Assembly: GCF_003347015.1 (NCBI RefSeq)
Contig: NZ_PNFB01000014.1
Coordinates: 1-64,000, forward strand
Length of the DNA: 64,000 nucleotides
Direction: 5' to 3'
Origin: Brachybacterium sp. YJGR34
GTDB taxonomy: Bacteria > Actinomycetota > Actinomycetes > Actinomycetales > Dermabacteraceae
Positions 18,269-26,322 of this stretch are shown one piece after another (the first letter of the stretch is position 1; every line of letters starts with the position of its first letter). The notes under the pieces were generated by a model that did no database searches, had not been told where the DNA came from, and saw nothing but the letters and a program-made list of their open reading frames with translations. The translations under genes and the position numbers were made by a program.

Positions 18269-18314
18269 GATGATGTGTCCCCTTCGTGGTGCGGGAAGGT
18301 ATTCCCCGTTCGCG

Positions 18315-18331
18315 GTGACGGCGGCCGTCAC
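18315..18331 (-). promoter_or_regulatory. Leader inverted repeat upstream of the CD225-like gene
   Basis: GTGACGG and CCGTCAC are separated by 3 bp, forming a perfect 7-bp hairpin or operator in the predicted 5' leader, about 25 bp downstream of a TATGAT -10 box (minus strand 18362-18357). Its role is not known. Confidence 0.45.
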
Positions 18332-18356
18332 TGTGAATTCGCCGACGTCGTGGGTG

Positions 18357-18362
18357 ATCATA
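18357..18362 (-). promoter_or_regulatory. Putative -10 box (TATGAT) for the CD225-like gene
   Basis: TATGAT on the minus strand is the closest match to a consensus -10 in this intergenic region and would give a leader of about 80 nt. A convincing -35 is not visible. Confidence 0.45.
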
Positions 18363-18385
18363 ACCGCACGGCACCATGAAAGCAC

Positions 18386-18405
18386 GATGGGGAGGACTCC
18401 CCATC
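18386..18405 (-). terminator. Probable terminator of the helicase-associated gene
   Basis: GATGGGGA and TCCCCATC pair perfectly (8 bp) around a 4-nt loop, 17 bp past the stop of the minus-strand helicase-associated gene, and are followed on that strand by GTGCTTTC. A moderate terminator candidate that would insulate the CD225-like gene. Confidence 0.5.
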
Positions 18406-18421
18406 GCCTCGTCGGAAACGG

Positions 18422-20581
18422 TCAGTCGAGCGCCACCCGGTGCACGAGCACCGTGAACTCCTCGTCGTGGCCGTGCTCGCGCGCCCGCAGCCGACCGCCC
18501 TCGAGGGAGAGGGGTCGGGCCCGCTTGACGACCACGCCGCCGCGACCGTCGACGATCCCCATCGGGATCTCCGTCTCCTGCGCGATCGCCTCGAGCAGGC
18601 GGTCGGTGACGGACAGCTCCGTCTGCCCGTCCTCGGCCGCGCGGATCCGCGCGACCGCCTCGGCGGCGGGCAGGGGCAGGGCCGGGCCCTCGATCGTGAC
18701 CAGGTCGGGGTCGACCGGTCCGCCGCGCAGGGAGTGCGAGAGGTCGGCCGGCACCGGCCGCCCGTCGGCGCCGACGGCCTGCGGCGCGAGCCCCGCCTGC
18801 CGGGCCACCTGCAGCGCGTAGCCGGGATCGCCCAGGCTGATCGCGACGGTGGGGGCCAGGCGGTGCAGACCGAGGGAGGTGGCCTCCGGGGCCGCCTGCA
18901 GCAGGTCCAGCACCTCCGGCTCCGCGGTGAGGACCGTCTGGGCGCGGGAGATGCGCAGGCGGCCGTGACGGCGCTGCTCGTCCTGCAGCAGATAGCGCAG
19001 GGATTGCGGCACGGGGGAGCGGGAGGCGTCCTCGAGCAGCGCGAGCAGGGCTTGCGCGTCCCGGCCGTCCCCGAGGGCTCGGCGCACCGAGGCCGCGGTG
19101 AAGCGGAGCGTGAGGGCCCCGCCGCGGGAGATCGGCTCGGTCCAGTCCAGCAGCGGCAGCAGGCGCTCCGCGGGCCGTCCGGGGACCACGGCGGTCAGAT
19201 CGGCGTCCAGCAGCACCTCGTCGACCGGCGGCGGCGCCGCCTCCGTCAGGGCGGCGGCGAGGCGGGCGTCGGCCGCGGTGACGTCCTCGTCGAGGGCGAG
19301 CACCAGCTCGTGGCCCAGCAGGGTGAGCGCCCCGCCGTCCAGCAGGCCCAGCGCCCGGCCCTCGACCAGCAGCGCCGCGACCTCCTCCCGGATCACCTCG
19401 GCGGGCACCAGCGGGAAGGACCAGGAGAGCGCGGCGGCGAGGGACTCCTCGGTGGCGTCCAGGCCCGGGGAGGTGCGCAGGATGCGCAGCAGCACGGTGC
19501 GCCGCGTGCGCACCCCGTCCCGGCGCGTGAGGTCCGACATCAGCGAGCGCCCGGTGCCCGAGGAGTCCGGGGTCCCCACCACGGCCGCCAGGTGGTGCCC
19601 GGCGGCCCAGGCCAGCACCAGCTCCGCCCAGCGCTGCTCGGCGCCCTGGAGCCGATGGGCGTCCCAGTCCGCCGTGGGACGCCATTCCTGGCCGTCGTGG
19701 CCCAGCAGTCCGGCCTCCCAGGCCGACTGCAGCACGGTCGCATAGGTGAGCAGCGGCGCCCCGGCGCGCTCCGCGAGCCGCCGCAGGTCCCGCTGCGGGA
19801 TCCCGCCGCGGCGCAGCACCCCCGGCGGGTCCTCGTCGAAGCTCCGCACCGTGCCCAGCAGTCGCAGCGCCTCGACGGCCCGCTCGACGGCCTGGGCCGT
19901 GCGGGAGCCGGGGATGCGCTCGGTGAGCTCGGGGCCCTCCGGAGCGGGCCGCTGCGCGGCGTGGCTGCGGCGCACCCGACCGCCGCGCAGGGCCAGGTGG
20001 ACGGGGCGGGGGATGCGGAGCGCATCGCCGTCGGCCACCACGATCCCGGCCTGCCGGAGGCGGCCGGCGAGCGTCCCCGTCCCCTGGACGGTGGGCGGGC
20101 CCCAGGCGAGCGCGTCGAGCACCTCGGGGGCGCGCCGGCGCACCGCCTCGACGCGTCGGAGGGCCTCCTCGGGCGAGGGATCCTCGGGATGCTCGGCGGC
20201 CAGGCCCGCGGGGGTGCGCAGCCCCTCCCGCAGCGGCCGCACCAGATGCAGCGCGTCCTCGCCCCACAGCACCGCGAGCGTGGTCAGCCGCTCCAGCTCC
20301 GGGGAGATCGACGCCGGGTCGGAGGAGACCGCCGCGGCCAGGCGGGCGGGGGAGACGCCGTCCTCGAGCACCGCGAGCGCCTCGACCAGGTGGAGCTCGG
20401 GGAGGGTGAGGGAGTCCAGCGCCCGGCGCGCGGAGGTGGCGCCGGCGGCGCGTGCCGCCAGCGGTCCGATGCCCCGCGGCACGGGCGAGGCGAGGTCCGG
20501 TCGGGCGACGAGCAGGGCCTCGAGGCGGTCGTCGCCGAACCGTCGCAGGGAGTCCGCGAGGGATCGGATGGGCGCGGTCAT
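18422..20581 (-). CDS. Helicase-associated domain protein (partner of XPB)
   Basis: A 719-residue protein matching the large actinobacterial family annotated as helicase C-terminal/XPB-Ssl2 domain containing (the mycobacterial member lies beside the XPB gene). The N-terminal half contains winged-helix-like segments (TLPELHLVEALAVLEDGVSP, then SPEEALRRVEAVRRRAPEVL). The C-terminal half has ADLTAVVPGRPAERLLPLLD, TLRFTAASVRRALGDGRD and a final beta-rich domain. There is no Walker A, so it is not an active helicase itself. A role with XPB in DNA repair is an inference from genomic linkage. The ATG at 20581 has GGAG 7 bp upstream; an ATG at 20596 is an alternative. Confidence 0.85.
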   Translation of the reverse strand: MTAPIRSLADSLRRFGDDRLEALLVARPDLASPVPRGIGPLAARAAGATSARRALDSLTLPELHLVEALAVLEDGVSPARLAAAVSSDPASISPELERLTTLAVLWGEDALHLVRPLREGLRTPAGLAAEHPEDPSPEEALRRVEAVRRRAPEVLDALAWGPPTVQGTGTLAGRLRQAGIVVADGDALRIPRPVHLALRGGRVRRSHAAQRPAPEGPELTERIPGSRTAQAVERAVEALRLLGTVRSFDEDPPGVLRRGGIPQRDLRRLAERAGAPLLTYATVLQSAWEAGLLGHDGQEWRPTADWDAHRLQGAEQRWAELVLAWAAGHHLAAVVGTPDSSGTGRSLMSDLTRRDGVRTRRTVLLRILRTSPGLDATEESLAAALSWSFPLVPAEVIREEVAALLVEGRALGLLDGGALTLLGHELVLALDEDVTAADARLAAALTEAAPPPVDEVLLDADLTAVVPGRPAERLLPLLDWTEPISRGGALTLRFTAASVRRALGDGRDAQALLALLEDASRSPVPQSLRYLLQDEQRRHGRLRISRAQTVLTAEPEVLDLLQAAPEATSLGLHRLAPTVAISLGDPGYALQVARQAGLAPQAVGADGRPVPADLSHSLRGGPVDPDLVTIEGPALPLPAAEAVARIRAAEDGQTELSVTDRLLEAIAQETEIPMGIVDGRGGVVVKRARPLSLEGGRLRAREHGHDEEFTVLVHRVALD

Positions 20582-20595
20582 GATGCGCTCCAGCA

Positions 20596-20601
20596 TAGGC
20601 T
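20596..20601 (+). promoter_or_regulatory. Putative -10 box (TAGGCT) for the short tRNA
   Basis: TAGGCT ends 8 bp before the first acceptor-stem base, so transcription would begin at about the mature 5' end. No good -35 hexamer is seen. Confidence 0.4.
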
Positions 20602-20609
20602 GGGTCCCC

Positions 20610-20683
20610 GCCCCCATAGCCCAATCGGCAGAGGCGGCCGCCTTAAAAGCGGCGCAGTACGGGTTCGAGTCCCGTTGGGGGCA
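20610..20683 (+). tRNA. Class I (short variable loop) tRNA with anticodon UAA
   Basis: The cloverleaf is complete: a perfect 7-bp acceptor stem (GCCCCCA/TGGGGGC), a 3-bp D stem with GG in the loop, a 5-bp anticodon stem (GCCGC/GCGGC), loop CTTAAAA with anticodon TAA at 20644-20646, a 5-nt variable loop (GCAGT), a perfect 5-bp T stem and loop TTCGAGT. The discriminator is A; CCA is not encoded. The anticodon would read leucine UUA, yet bacterial tRNA-Leu is class II with a long variable arm, which is absent. It may be a leucine-like tRNA outlier or have a non-standard role. A TAGGCT box lies just upstream and yggS just downstream. Confidence 0.85.
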
Positions 20684-20711
20684 CGCGGGCGGATCCGCCA
20701 CAATGGTGGCC

Positions 20712-21437
20712 ATGGCCTCCTCCTCCGCTGAGCTCTCCGACCGTCTCGACGCCGTGCTCGCACGGATCGACGCCGCCGCGACGCGCGGGGGACGGGACGG
20801 GCGGGAGGTCACTCTGCTGCTGGCCACCAAGACCCGCACCCCGGCGGAGATCGCCGCCGCGGTGGAGGCGCTGCGGGAGCGGGGCCGCTCCTTCGCGGTG
20901 GGGGAGAACCGGGCGCAGGAGATCGCCAAGCATGACGACCCGCTGCTCGCGGGCAACGGCGTGCCCCGTCACTTCATCGGCCGCCTGCAGACCAACAAGG
21001 CCCGGGACGTGGTCGCCTTCGCGGAGCTGATCCACAGCGTGGACCGCGACGACATCGCCGACGCCCTCGAGCGCCGCGCCGCCCTCGCCGGCGTGGTCCG
21101 CGAGGTGCTGATCCAGGTCAACACCTCGGGGGAGGAGTCCAAGGGCGGCTACGCCCCGACCCTCGAGGCCCTCGCGCCGGTCGTGGAGCGGCTGCGCTCC
21201 AGCGCGACGCTGCGGCCCGTCGGCCTCATGACGATCGGGGCGAACACCTCCGAGCAGACGGCCGTGCGGGCCTCCCTGCACCGGCTGCGGGAGCTGCGGG
21301 ACGCCCTCCGCGACGAGCTGGACGTCCCGGGGATCGACCAGCTCTCGATGGGGATGAGCGGGGACCTGGAGATCGCCGTCGAGGAGGGCGCGACGATCGT
21401 GCGCGTGGGCTCGGCGGTGTTCGGCCCGCGCCCCTGA
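20712..21437 (+). CDS. YggS-family pyridoxal phosphate homeostasis protein
   Basis: A 241-residue PLP-binding protein with a single alanine-racemase-like TIM barrel, thought to maintain vitamin B6 and amino/keto acid balance without a defined catalytic reaction. Family markers are LLLATKTRT (PLP lysine), VGENRAQEI, HFIGRLQTNKARDVV, IHSVDR, VLIQVNTSGEESKGG, GLMTIG and LSMGMSGDLEIAVEEGATIVRVGSAVFG. I use the ATG at 20712, which lies 7 bp after CACAAT; an ATG at 20703 is the alternative. It follows the tRNA by 28 bp and could be co-transcribed. Its stop is 7 bp from the convergent ROK gene. Confidence 0.92.
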   Translation: MASSSAELSDRLDAVLARIDAAATRGGRDGREVTLLLATKTRTPAEIAAAVEALRERGRSFAVGENRAQEIAKHDDPLLAGNGVPRHFIGRLQTNKARDVVAFAELIHSVDRDDIADALERRAALAGVVREVLIQVNTSGEESKGGYAPTLEALAPVVERLRSSATLRPVGLMTIGANTSEQTAVRASLHRLRELRDALRDELDVPGIDQLSMGMSGDLEIAVEEGATIVRVGSAVFGPRP

Positions 21438-21444
21438 GCGCTCC

Positions 21445-22551
21445 TCACTCCGGCGACGGGCCCACCAGCGCGGTGGGCAGGCCGTACTCGTGCTCGAGCA
21501 CCTCGCAGGCCGCGCCGGCGGCGATGAGGTCGACCCCCCGGGTGGAGAGCATCACCTCGACGTGGACCCAGGACTCCCCGTGCAGGCCCTCCGCGAGCGC
21601 ACGGCGGACGGCGTCCATCGACGCGGCGTGATGGGCGTACATCGAGCGCCCGCCCAGGACCACGCGATCCACGTCCAGCAGACGCACGAGGTTCAGCACC
21701 ACCGCGGCCAGGACCTCCGCGGCGAGAGCATCGTCGCCGCGGTCCAGCGCCGCGCGGTACTCGGCCTGCGCGCAGCCGCGGCGTCCGCAGGGGCAGGGGA
21801 CGCCGCCGAGCTGCACCACGGTGTGCCCCACCTCCCCGGCCTGGGAGTGAGCGCCGCGGACCATCGTCCCGTCCAGGCGCAGGCTCGCCCCGAGCCCGTC
21901 CTCGGCGAGCACCAGGGCCGCGTTCTCGAGCAGACCGGGCTGCGACCAGCTCTCGCCCACCAGGGCGGCCCGCGAGTCGTGGTCCAGCAGCACCGGCATC
22001 CGCAGCTCCTCGACGAGGAGGTCGCGCAGCGGCACGTCGTGCCAGGGGTCGGAGCGCGCGGCCCCGCGGGGTCGGCCCGCGCTCGAGTCGACGGGCCCCG
22101 GCATGCCCAGTCCCAGCCCGAGCAGCTCCCCGTCCCCCGCGCGGGCCAGCTCCCGGGCGGCGCCCGTCAGCAGGCCGAGCAGCTGCGCCGGCTCGTCGCC
22201 GGGGGTGATCGGGACCTCGTGCCGGGCGACGACCGCGCCGGTGAGGTCCGCCACCACGCCGTGCACGCGCGAGCGGCTCAGATGCAGGCCGATCGCCCGG
22301 CGGGAGGAGGGGACGATGCGGTAGAGGGTGGTGGGCTTCCCCGGCCCCCAGGAGACGGTGCCGGCCTCCTCCATCAGCCCGCGGTCGCTGAGCCGGGACA
22401 GGATCTTGGAGATCGCCTGCGGCGTGACCTGCAGGGCGTCGGCGAGGCCCGCACGGGCGACCGGTTCCCCGCGGCGCGCGACGGCGAGGACGGCGGCGTC
22501 GTGCGCGCCCGCCACGCGGTCCAGGGGTCCGGTCGGTCTCACGGCGCTCAT
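21445..22551 (-). CDS. ROK-family transcriptional regulator
   Basis: A 368-residue repressor of the NagC/XylR type: an N-terminal MarR-like winged helix (ALQVTPQAISKILSRLSDRG) followed by a ROK sugar-kinase-like domain. The ROK zinc motif is present (VPCPCGRRGC, with the preceding His of GEVGH). The phosphate-binding and catalytic features of active ROK kinases are degraded, consistent with a regulator. It is divergent from an MFS exporter whose promoter contains a perfect inverted repeat, which I take as its probable operator. The effector sugar is unknown. The start ATG has no good ribosome site and an upstream in-frame start exists, so the N-terminus is less sure. Confidence 0.92.
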   Translation of the reverse strand: MSAVRPTGPLDRVAGAHDAAVLAVARRGEPVARAGLADALQVTPQAISKILSRLSDRGLMEEAGTVSWGPGKPTTLYRIVPSSRRAIGLHLSRSRVHGVVADLTGAVVARHEVPITPGDEPAQLLGLLTGAARELARAGDGELLGLGLGMPGPVDSSAGRPRGAARSDPWHDVPLRDLLVEELRMPVLLDHDSRAALVGESWSQPGLLENAALVLAEDGLGASLRLDGTMVRGAHSQAGEVGHTVVQLGGVPCPCGRRGCAQAEYRAALDRGDDALAAEVLAAVVLNLVRLLDVDRVVLGGRSMYAHHAASMDAVRRALAEGLHGESWVHVEVMLSTRGVDLIAAGAACEVLEHEYGLPTALVGPSPE

Positions 22552-22599
22552 CCTGCCACGCCCCCGGTGTGATCCCGCCGGGGCGCACATCGACCCCCC

Positions 22600-22630
22600 T
22601 TGACGTAACGCAACAGCGTTGGCTTATTCT
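22600..22630 (+). promoter_or_regulatory. MFS gene promoter with an operator-like repeat in the spacer
   Basis: TTGACG at 22600-22605 and TTATTC/TATTCT at 22624-22630 give an 18-19 bp spacer. Within it AACGC (22607-22611) and GCGTT (22616-22620) form a perfect inverted repeat around AACA. A repressor bound here would block RNA polymerase. The divergent ROK gene begins about 50 bp away and is the obvious candidate. Confidence 0.7.
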
Positions 22631-22688
22631 GTCCGCTCGGTCGATGACGCCCTCGTGCCCGCCCGTCCTCCCCGTCCGAGGAGCCTCC

Positions 22689-23999
22689 ATGACCGTCACT
22701 CCCTTCACGCCGCACGCGCCGCACGCGGCGCTCACGCCCCGCCGTCGCCGCCTCGCCCTGCTCGCCATCGCGCTGGGCGGCTTCGGCATCGGCGGCTCCG
22801 AGTTCGTCTCGATGGGCCTCCTGCCCAACATCGCCGACTCCCTGCTGCCCGAGACCCGGGCCGCCGACCCCGAGGCCGGCATCGCCCGCGCCGGGCTCGC
22901 CATCACCGCCTACGCCCTCGGCGTCGTCGTCGGCGCCCCCGCGCTCGCCCTGCTCTCCGTGCGCTGGAGCCGCTCGACGATGATCGTCGCGCTGGCCGTG
23001 GTGCTCGCCGTGGGGACCCTGCTCTCCGCCGTCATGCCCACCTTCGAGCTGACGGTGCTCGCCCGCTTCCTCGCCGGCGTCCCGCACGGCGCCTACTTCG
23101 GCGTCGCCTCCCTGCTCGCCGCCTCCCTCATGGGGCCCGGGAGCCAGGGGCGGGGCACCGCGCTCGCGCTGTCCGGGCTGACGGTCGCGAACCTGCTGGG
23201 GGTCCCCGTGCTCACGGCCGTCGGCCAGGTGGCGGGCTGGCGGGCGGTGTACCTGCTGCTGACCGGGGTCTTCCTGGTCACCGTCGTGGCCCTGCGCCTG
23301 ACCGTCCCGCGCGAGCGGGCGGTGCCCGGCCGTCGCATGCTCGACGAGCTCGCGGCCCTGCGCCGTCTGCAGCTGTGGATCGTCATCGGCATCGCCGCGA
23401 TCGGCTTCTCCGGCGGCTTCGCCGTGTTCAGCTACATCGCCGACATCACCACCGAGGTGGCCGGCGCCGGCATCGGCGCCGTCCCCTGGGTGCTGGCCGC
23501 CGCGGGCCTCGGGATGACGATCGGCAACGTGGCCGGCGGCGTGGCCACGGACCGCTCCCTGCGCGGCACCCTGCTGATCGGGTTCCCCCTCTACATCACC
23601 GCGCTGGTGGTGCTGTTCGCGGTGGCCCACACCTCCGTGCTCGCCCTGGCCGCCGGGTTCTTCGCGGTCAACCTCCTCAGCTCCTCGCTGAGCCCGGCGA
23701 TGCAGACCTGGATGATCCGCATCGCCCATCGCTCGGAGCTGCTGGGCGCCTCCATGAACCAGGCGGCGTTCAACGTCGCCAACGCCCTGGGGGCGAGCCT
23801 GGGCGGCGCCGTGATCGCCGCGGGACTCGGCTTCCAGGCCCCGATGGTGGTGGCGATCGTGCTGGCGAGCACCGGCTTCGCGATGGTCGTGGCCACCCTC
23901 GTGGCGCTGCGGGTGCGCGCCCGCCGCACCCTCGAGCAGCTCAGCCGCCACGAGGACACCTTCACCGGCCCCGTGCCCGTGGTGTCGATGAGCTCCTGA
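22689..23999 (+). CDS. MFS transporter, DHA1-like drug/sugar exporter
   Basis: A 436-residue major facilitator with 12 predicted transmembrane helices. The first helix carries GGFGIGGSEFVSMGLLPNIA, the pattern of the AraJ/YdhP/NepI exporter group. Motif-C-like glycines are in the fifth helix region (ALSGLTVANLLGVPVLTAVG). Probable proton-driven efflux of sugars, nucleosides or drugs; the substrate cannot be specified. The ATG has GAGGAG 5 bp upstream. Expression is likely controlled by the divergent ROK regulator through the repeat in the promoter spacer. Confidence 0.9.
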   Translation: MTVTPFTPHAPHAALTPRRRRLALLAIALGGFGIGGSEFVSMGLLPNIADSLLPETRAADPEAGIARAGLAITAYALGVVVGAPALALLSVRWSRSTMIVALAVVLAVGTLLSAVMPTFELTVLARFLAGVPHGAYFGVASLLAASLMGPGSQGRGTALALSGLTVANLLGVPVLTAVGQVAGWRAVYLLLTGVFLVTVVALRLTVPRERAVPGRRMLDELAALRRLQLWIVIGIAAIGFSGGFAVFSYIADITTEVAGAGIGAVPWVLAAAGLGMTIGNVAGGVATDRSLRGTLLIGFPLYITALVVLFAVAHTSVLALAAGFFAVNLLSSSLSPAMQTWMIRIAHRSELLGASMNQAAFNVANALGASLGGAVIAAGLGFQAPMVVAIVLASTGFAMVVATLVALRVRARRTLEQLSRHEDTFTGPVPVVSMSS

Positions 24000-24049
24000 G
24001 CGCCGTCACACTCCGTCATCGGGCCCCGGGCGGGCTCCGGTCGTCGCCC

Positions 24050-24086
24050 TACAGTGGTCCGGGCGCCGACCGTCGGCGCCCGGACC
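24050..24086 (+). promoter_or_regulatory. -10 box (TACAGT) followed by a 14-bp leader hairpin
   Basis: TACAGT at 24050-24055 is followed at once by a 14-bp perfect stem (24056-24069 with 24073-24086; 3-nt loop CCG). If the box is used, most of the hairpin would form the 5' end of the mRNA for the PLP enzyme at 24106. There is no U-tract after it, so it is a weak terminator for the MFS gene; a leader stabiliser or control element is possible. Confidence 0.5.
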
Positions 24087-24105
24087 CGAGACCCGTGGAG
24101 GCCCC

Positions 24106-25239
24106 GTGCACATCCAGACCGCCGCCGTGCAGACCCTGAGGGACTTCGAGCACGGAGCCGTCGTCCCGTCGGTGCACATGGCCTCGACCTTCGAGCTCGA
24201 TCCCGCCACCGACGACGGCGTCTACGCCTATCAGCGGGGATCGAACCCCACCCGCGCCCAGCTCGAGACGGTGCTGTCCGCGCTGGACGGGGCGCGGCAC
24301 GGCTTCGCCTTCGCCTCCGGCATGGCGGCGACCGCCGCGGCGCTGTCGGTCCTCGAGGTGGGCGACGAGGTGATCCTGCCCGCCAGCGTCTACGGGGGCA
24401 CCTACCGCTTCGTGGACCTGGTGCTCCCGAAGCGCGGCGCCACCGCCCGCTTCGTCGACGACCTCGGCGCCCTCACCGACGCGGACTTCACCCCCGCCAC
24501 CCGCGCCGTGTTCATCGAGACCCCCGCCAATCCCACCCTGCGGATCACGGACCTGAGAGCCCTGGTCGAGCTCGCGCACCGGCACGGCGCCCTGGTCATC
24601 GTCGACAACACCTTCATGACCCCGGTGCTGCAGAAGCCGCTCGCGCTCGGCGCCGACATCGTCGTCCAGTCCGCCACCAAGTACCTCGCCGGGCACTCCG
24701 ATCTGCTGGCCGGCGCGGTGACCGTCGACGACGACGGCCTCGCCGACGCGCTCCGCCTCGCGCAGAAGGCGGAGGGCGGGGTGCTCTCCCCGGCCGACTC
24801 CTTCCGCCTGATCCAGGCCGTCAAGACGCTCCCGCTGCGCCTCGAGCGCCAGCAGGCCAACGCCCTGGCGATCGTGGACTTCCTGCGCGGGTGCGAGGAC
24901 GTCGCGCAGGTGCACTACCCCGGCTCGCACAGCGAGGAGGAGGCGCGCGTCCACGCCTCCCAGGCCTCGGGCACCGGGGCGGTGGTCTCCTTCGAGCTGG
25001 CCCCGGAGCTGGACCGCATCGCCTTCCTCCAGGCGCTGCGCTATCCGGCCTATGCCGTGAGCCTCGGCGGAGTGGAGTCGCTGATCTGCCGTCCGGCCAC
25101 CATGACCCATGAGGCGATGACCCCGCAGGCGCGGGCGAACGCCGGGATCTCCGACGAGCTGCTGCGCCTGTCCCTCGGCATCGAGCACGCCGCCGACCTC
25201 GTCGCCGACCTCGAGCAGGCCCTGGCCGCGGCGCGCTGA
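24106..25239 (+). CDS. Cys/Met-metabolism PLP enzyme (cystathionine synthase/lyase type)
   Basis: A 377-residue PLP-dependent transsulfuration-family enzyme. Family segments are YAYQRGSNPTRAQLE, ALDGARHGFAFASGMAA, SVYGGTYR, ETPANPTLRI, VDNTFMTPVLQKPLALGADI, the PLP lysine in QSATKYLAGHSDLLAG, and the C-terminal AVSLGGVESLICRPATMTH. These enzymes make or break cystathionine or degrade cysteine/methionine; gamma-synthase, gamma-lyase and beta-lyase cannot be separated with confidence here. The GTG start has GTGGAGG upstream. The preceding leader contains a long perfect hairpin. Confidence 0.9.
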   Translation: MHIQTAAVQTLRDFEHGAVVPSVHMASTFELDPATDDGVYAYQRGSNPTRAQLETVLSALDGARHGFAFASGMAATAAALSVLEVGDEVILPASVYGGTYRFVDLVLPKRGATARFVDDLGALTDADFTPATRAVFIETPANPTLRITDLRALVELAHRHGALVIVDNTFMTPVLQKPLALGADIVVQSATKYLAGHSDLLAGAVTVDDDGLADALRLAQKAEGGVLSPADSFRLIQAVKTLPLRLERQQANALAIVDFLRGCEDVAQVHYPGSHSEEEARVHASQASGTGAVVSFELAPELDRIAFLQALRYPAYAVSLGGVESLICRPATMTHEAMTPQARANAGISDELLRLSLGIEHAADLVADLEQALAAAR

Positions 25240-25286
25240 TCGCCCGAAGCGCAGGGAGCGTACAGCCAGATCACGGGGAACCTCGG

Positions 25287-25292
25287 TAGACT
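25287..25292 (+). promoter_or_regulatory. Putative -10 box (TAGACT) for the Bax1/YccA gene
   Basis: TAGACT matches the TANNNT pattern seen across the window and would give an approximately 80-nt leader before the ATG at 25377. No clear -35 hexamer. Confidence 0.4.
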
Positions 25293-25376
25293 GGGGCGGT
25301 CGGTCCGACGGGCGCCTCCGCCTCTGCGCGTGACCGCCGTCCGTCCTCGACCTCCCCTGACCCCGTGAGGAGTCCC

Positions 25377-26291
25377 ATGGCACGCCACAACATCGTGTTC
25401 GGCCGCGACCAGGCGGTCCAAGGGGGCACGCAGTACAGCGCGCCCCGCTTCGGGCAGCCCGCGCAGGCCGCTCCCGCCCAGAACACCCAATGGTCCTCGG
25501 GCTTCGAGCGTCAGGGCGCCGGCGCGCCCGTCGCCCCCGGCGCCGATCCGCTCGAGGCCGCCTACGCCCGTCCGGCGGCCACCGGCTTCGACACCGGCCG
25601 GATGACCCTGAAGGACGCCCTCAACGCGATCACCGCCACCCTCGGCACGATCATCGTCGTCGGCGCCGCGGTGGCGCTGCTGCCTCTGGTCCTGGGGATC
25701 GTCGGCGGGGAGGCCGGGGCTCAGCTGGGCCTGGTCCTCGCCGGCGGCGCGACCCTGATCGGCGTGGTGGGCGGTCTCGTCGCCGCTCTGGTCAACATCT
25801 TCAAGAAGCAGCCCTCGCCGCTGGCGGTGCTCGCCTACGCCGTCTTCGAGGGCCTCTTCCTCGGCGGCATCAGCGCCACGATGGAGTACCTCTACCCGGG
25901 CATCGCGCTCCAGGCCGTGGTGGGCACCCTCGCGGTCGCCGGCACCGTGCTGGTGATGTTCCGGATGGGCATCCTGCGCACCTCCCCGCGGCTGAACAAG
26001 ATCTTCTTCGTCGCGATGGTCGCCTACGGGCTGTTCCTCGTGGTGAACCTCGTCCTCGCCCTCTTCACCGGCGGGGACCTCCGCTCGGGCCTGTTCGGTC
26101 TGGTCATCGGCGGTCTCGCCGTCGTGCTGGCCTCGTACTCGCTGGTGATGGACTTCGAGGACATCCAGCACGCCCTCGAGTCGGGGACGCCGCGCGTCTA
26201 CGCCTGGCGCGTGGCCTTCGGCCTCGCCGTGACGCTGGTGTGGATGTACGTCGAGATCCTGCGGATCCTCGCCATCCTGCGCGGCGACTGA
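25377..26291 (+). CDS. Bax1-I/YccA family membrane protein
   Basis: A 304-residue protein: about 75 polar, Gln/Ala/Pro-rich N-terminal residues, then seven hydrophobic helices with the family motifs MTLKDALNAITATLG, NIFKKQPSPLAVLAYAVFEGLFLGGIS and DFEDIQHALESGTPRVYAW. YccA/Bax inhibitor proteins are membrane proteins of debated function (FtsH modulation, ion leak); the long cytoplasmic tail is typical of actinobacterial members. The ATG has TGAGGAG 5 bp upstream. Confidence 0.9.
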   Translation: MARHNIVFGRDQAVQGGTQYSAPRFGQPAQAAPAQNTQWSSGFERQGAGAPVAPGADPLEAAYARPAATGFDTGRMTLKDALNAITATLGTIIVVGAAVALLPLVLGIVGGEAGAQLGLVLAGGATLIGVVGGLVAALVNIFKKQPSPLAVLAYAVFEGLFLGGISATMEYLYPGIALQAVVGTLAVAGTVLVMFRMGILRTSPRLNKIFFVAMVAYGLFLVVNLVLALFTGGDLRSGLFGLVIGGLAVVLASYSLVMDFEDIQHALESGTPRVYAWRVAFGLAVTLVWMYVEILRILAILRGD

Positions 26292-26322
26292 CGTCCGAGC
26301 GGCCTCGCGGCCGCGACGACCG

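Noticed and set aside
18269-18385. An upstream ATG at 18385 extending the CD225-like protein by 39 residues.
   Set aside because: The extension spans the predicted -10 box and leader hairpin, and the downstream ATG has a good ribosome site.
24056-24086. A SAM or other methionine-related riboswitch before the PLP enzyme.
   Set aside because: Only one simple hairpin is present; there is no multi-helix junction or conserved riboswitch core.
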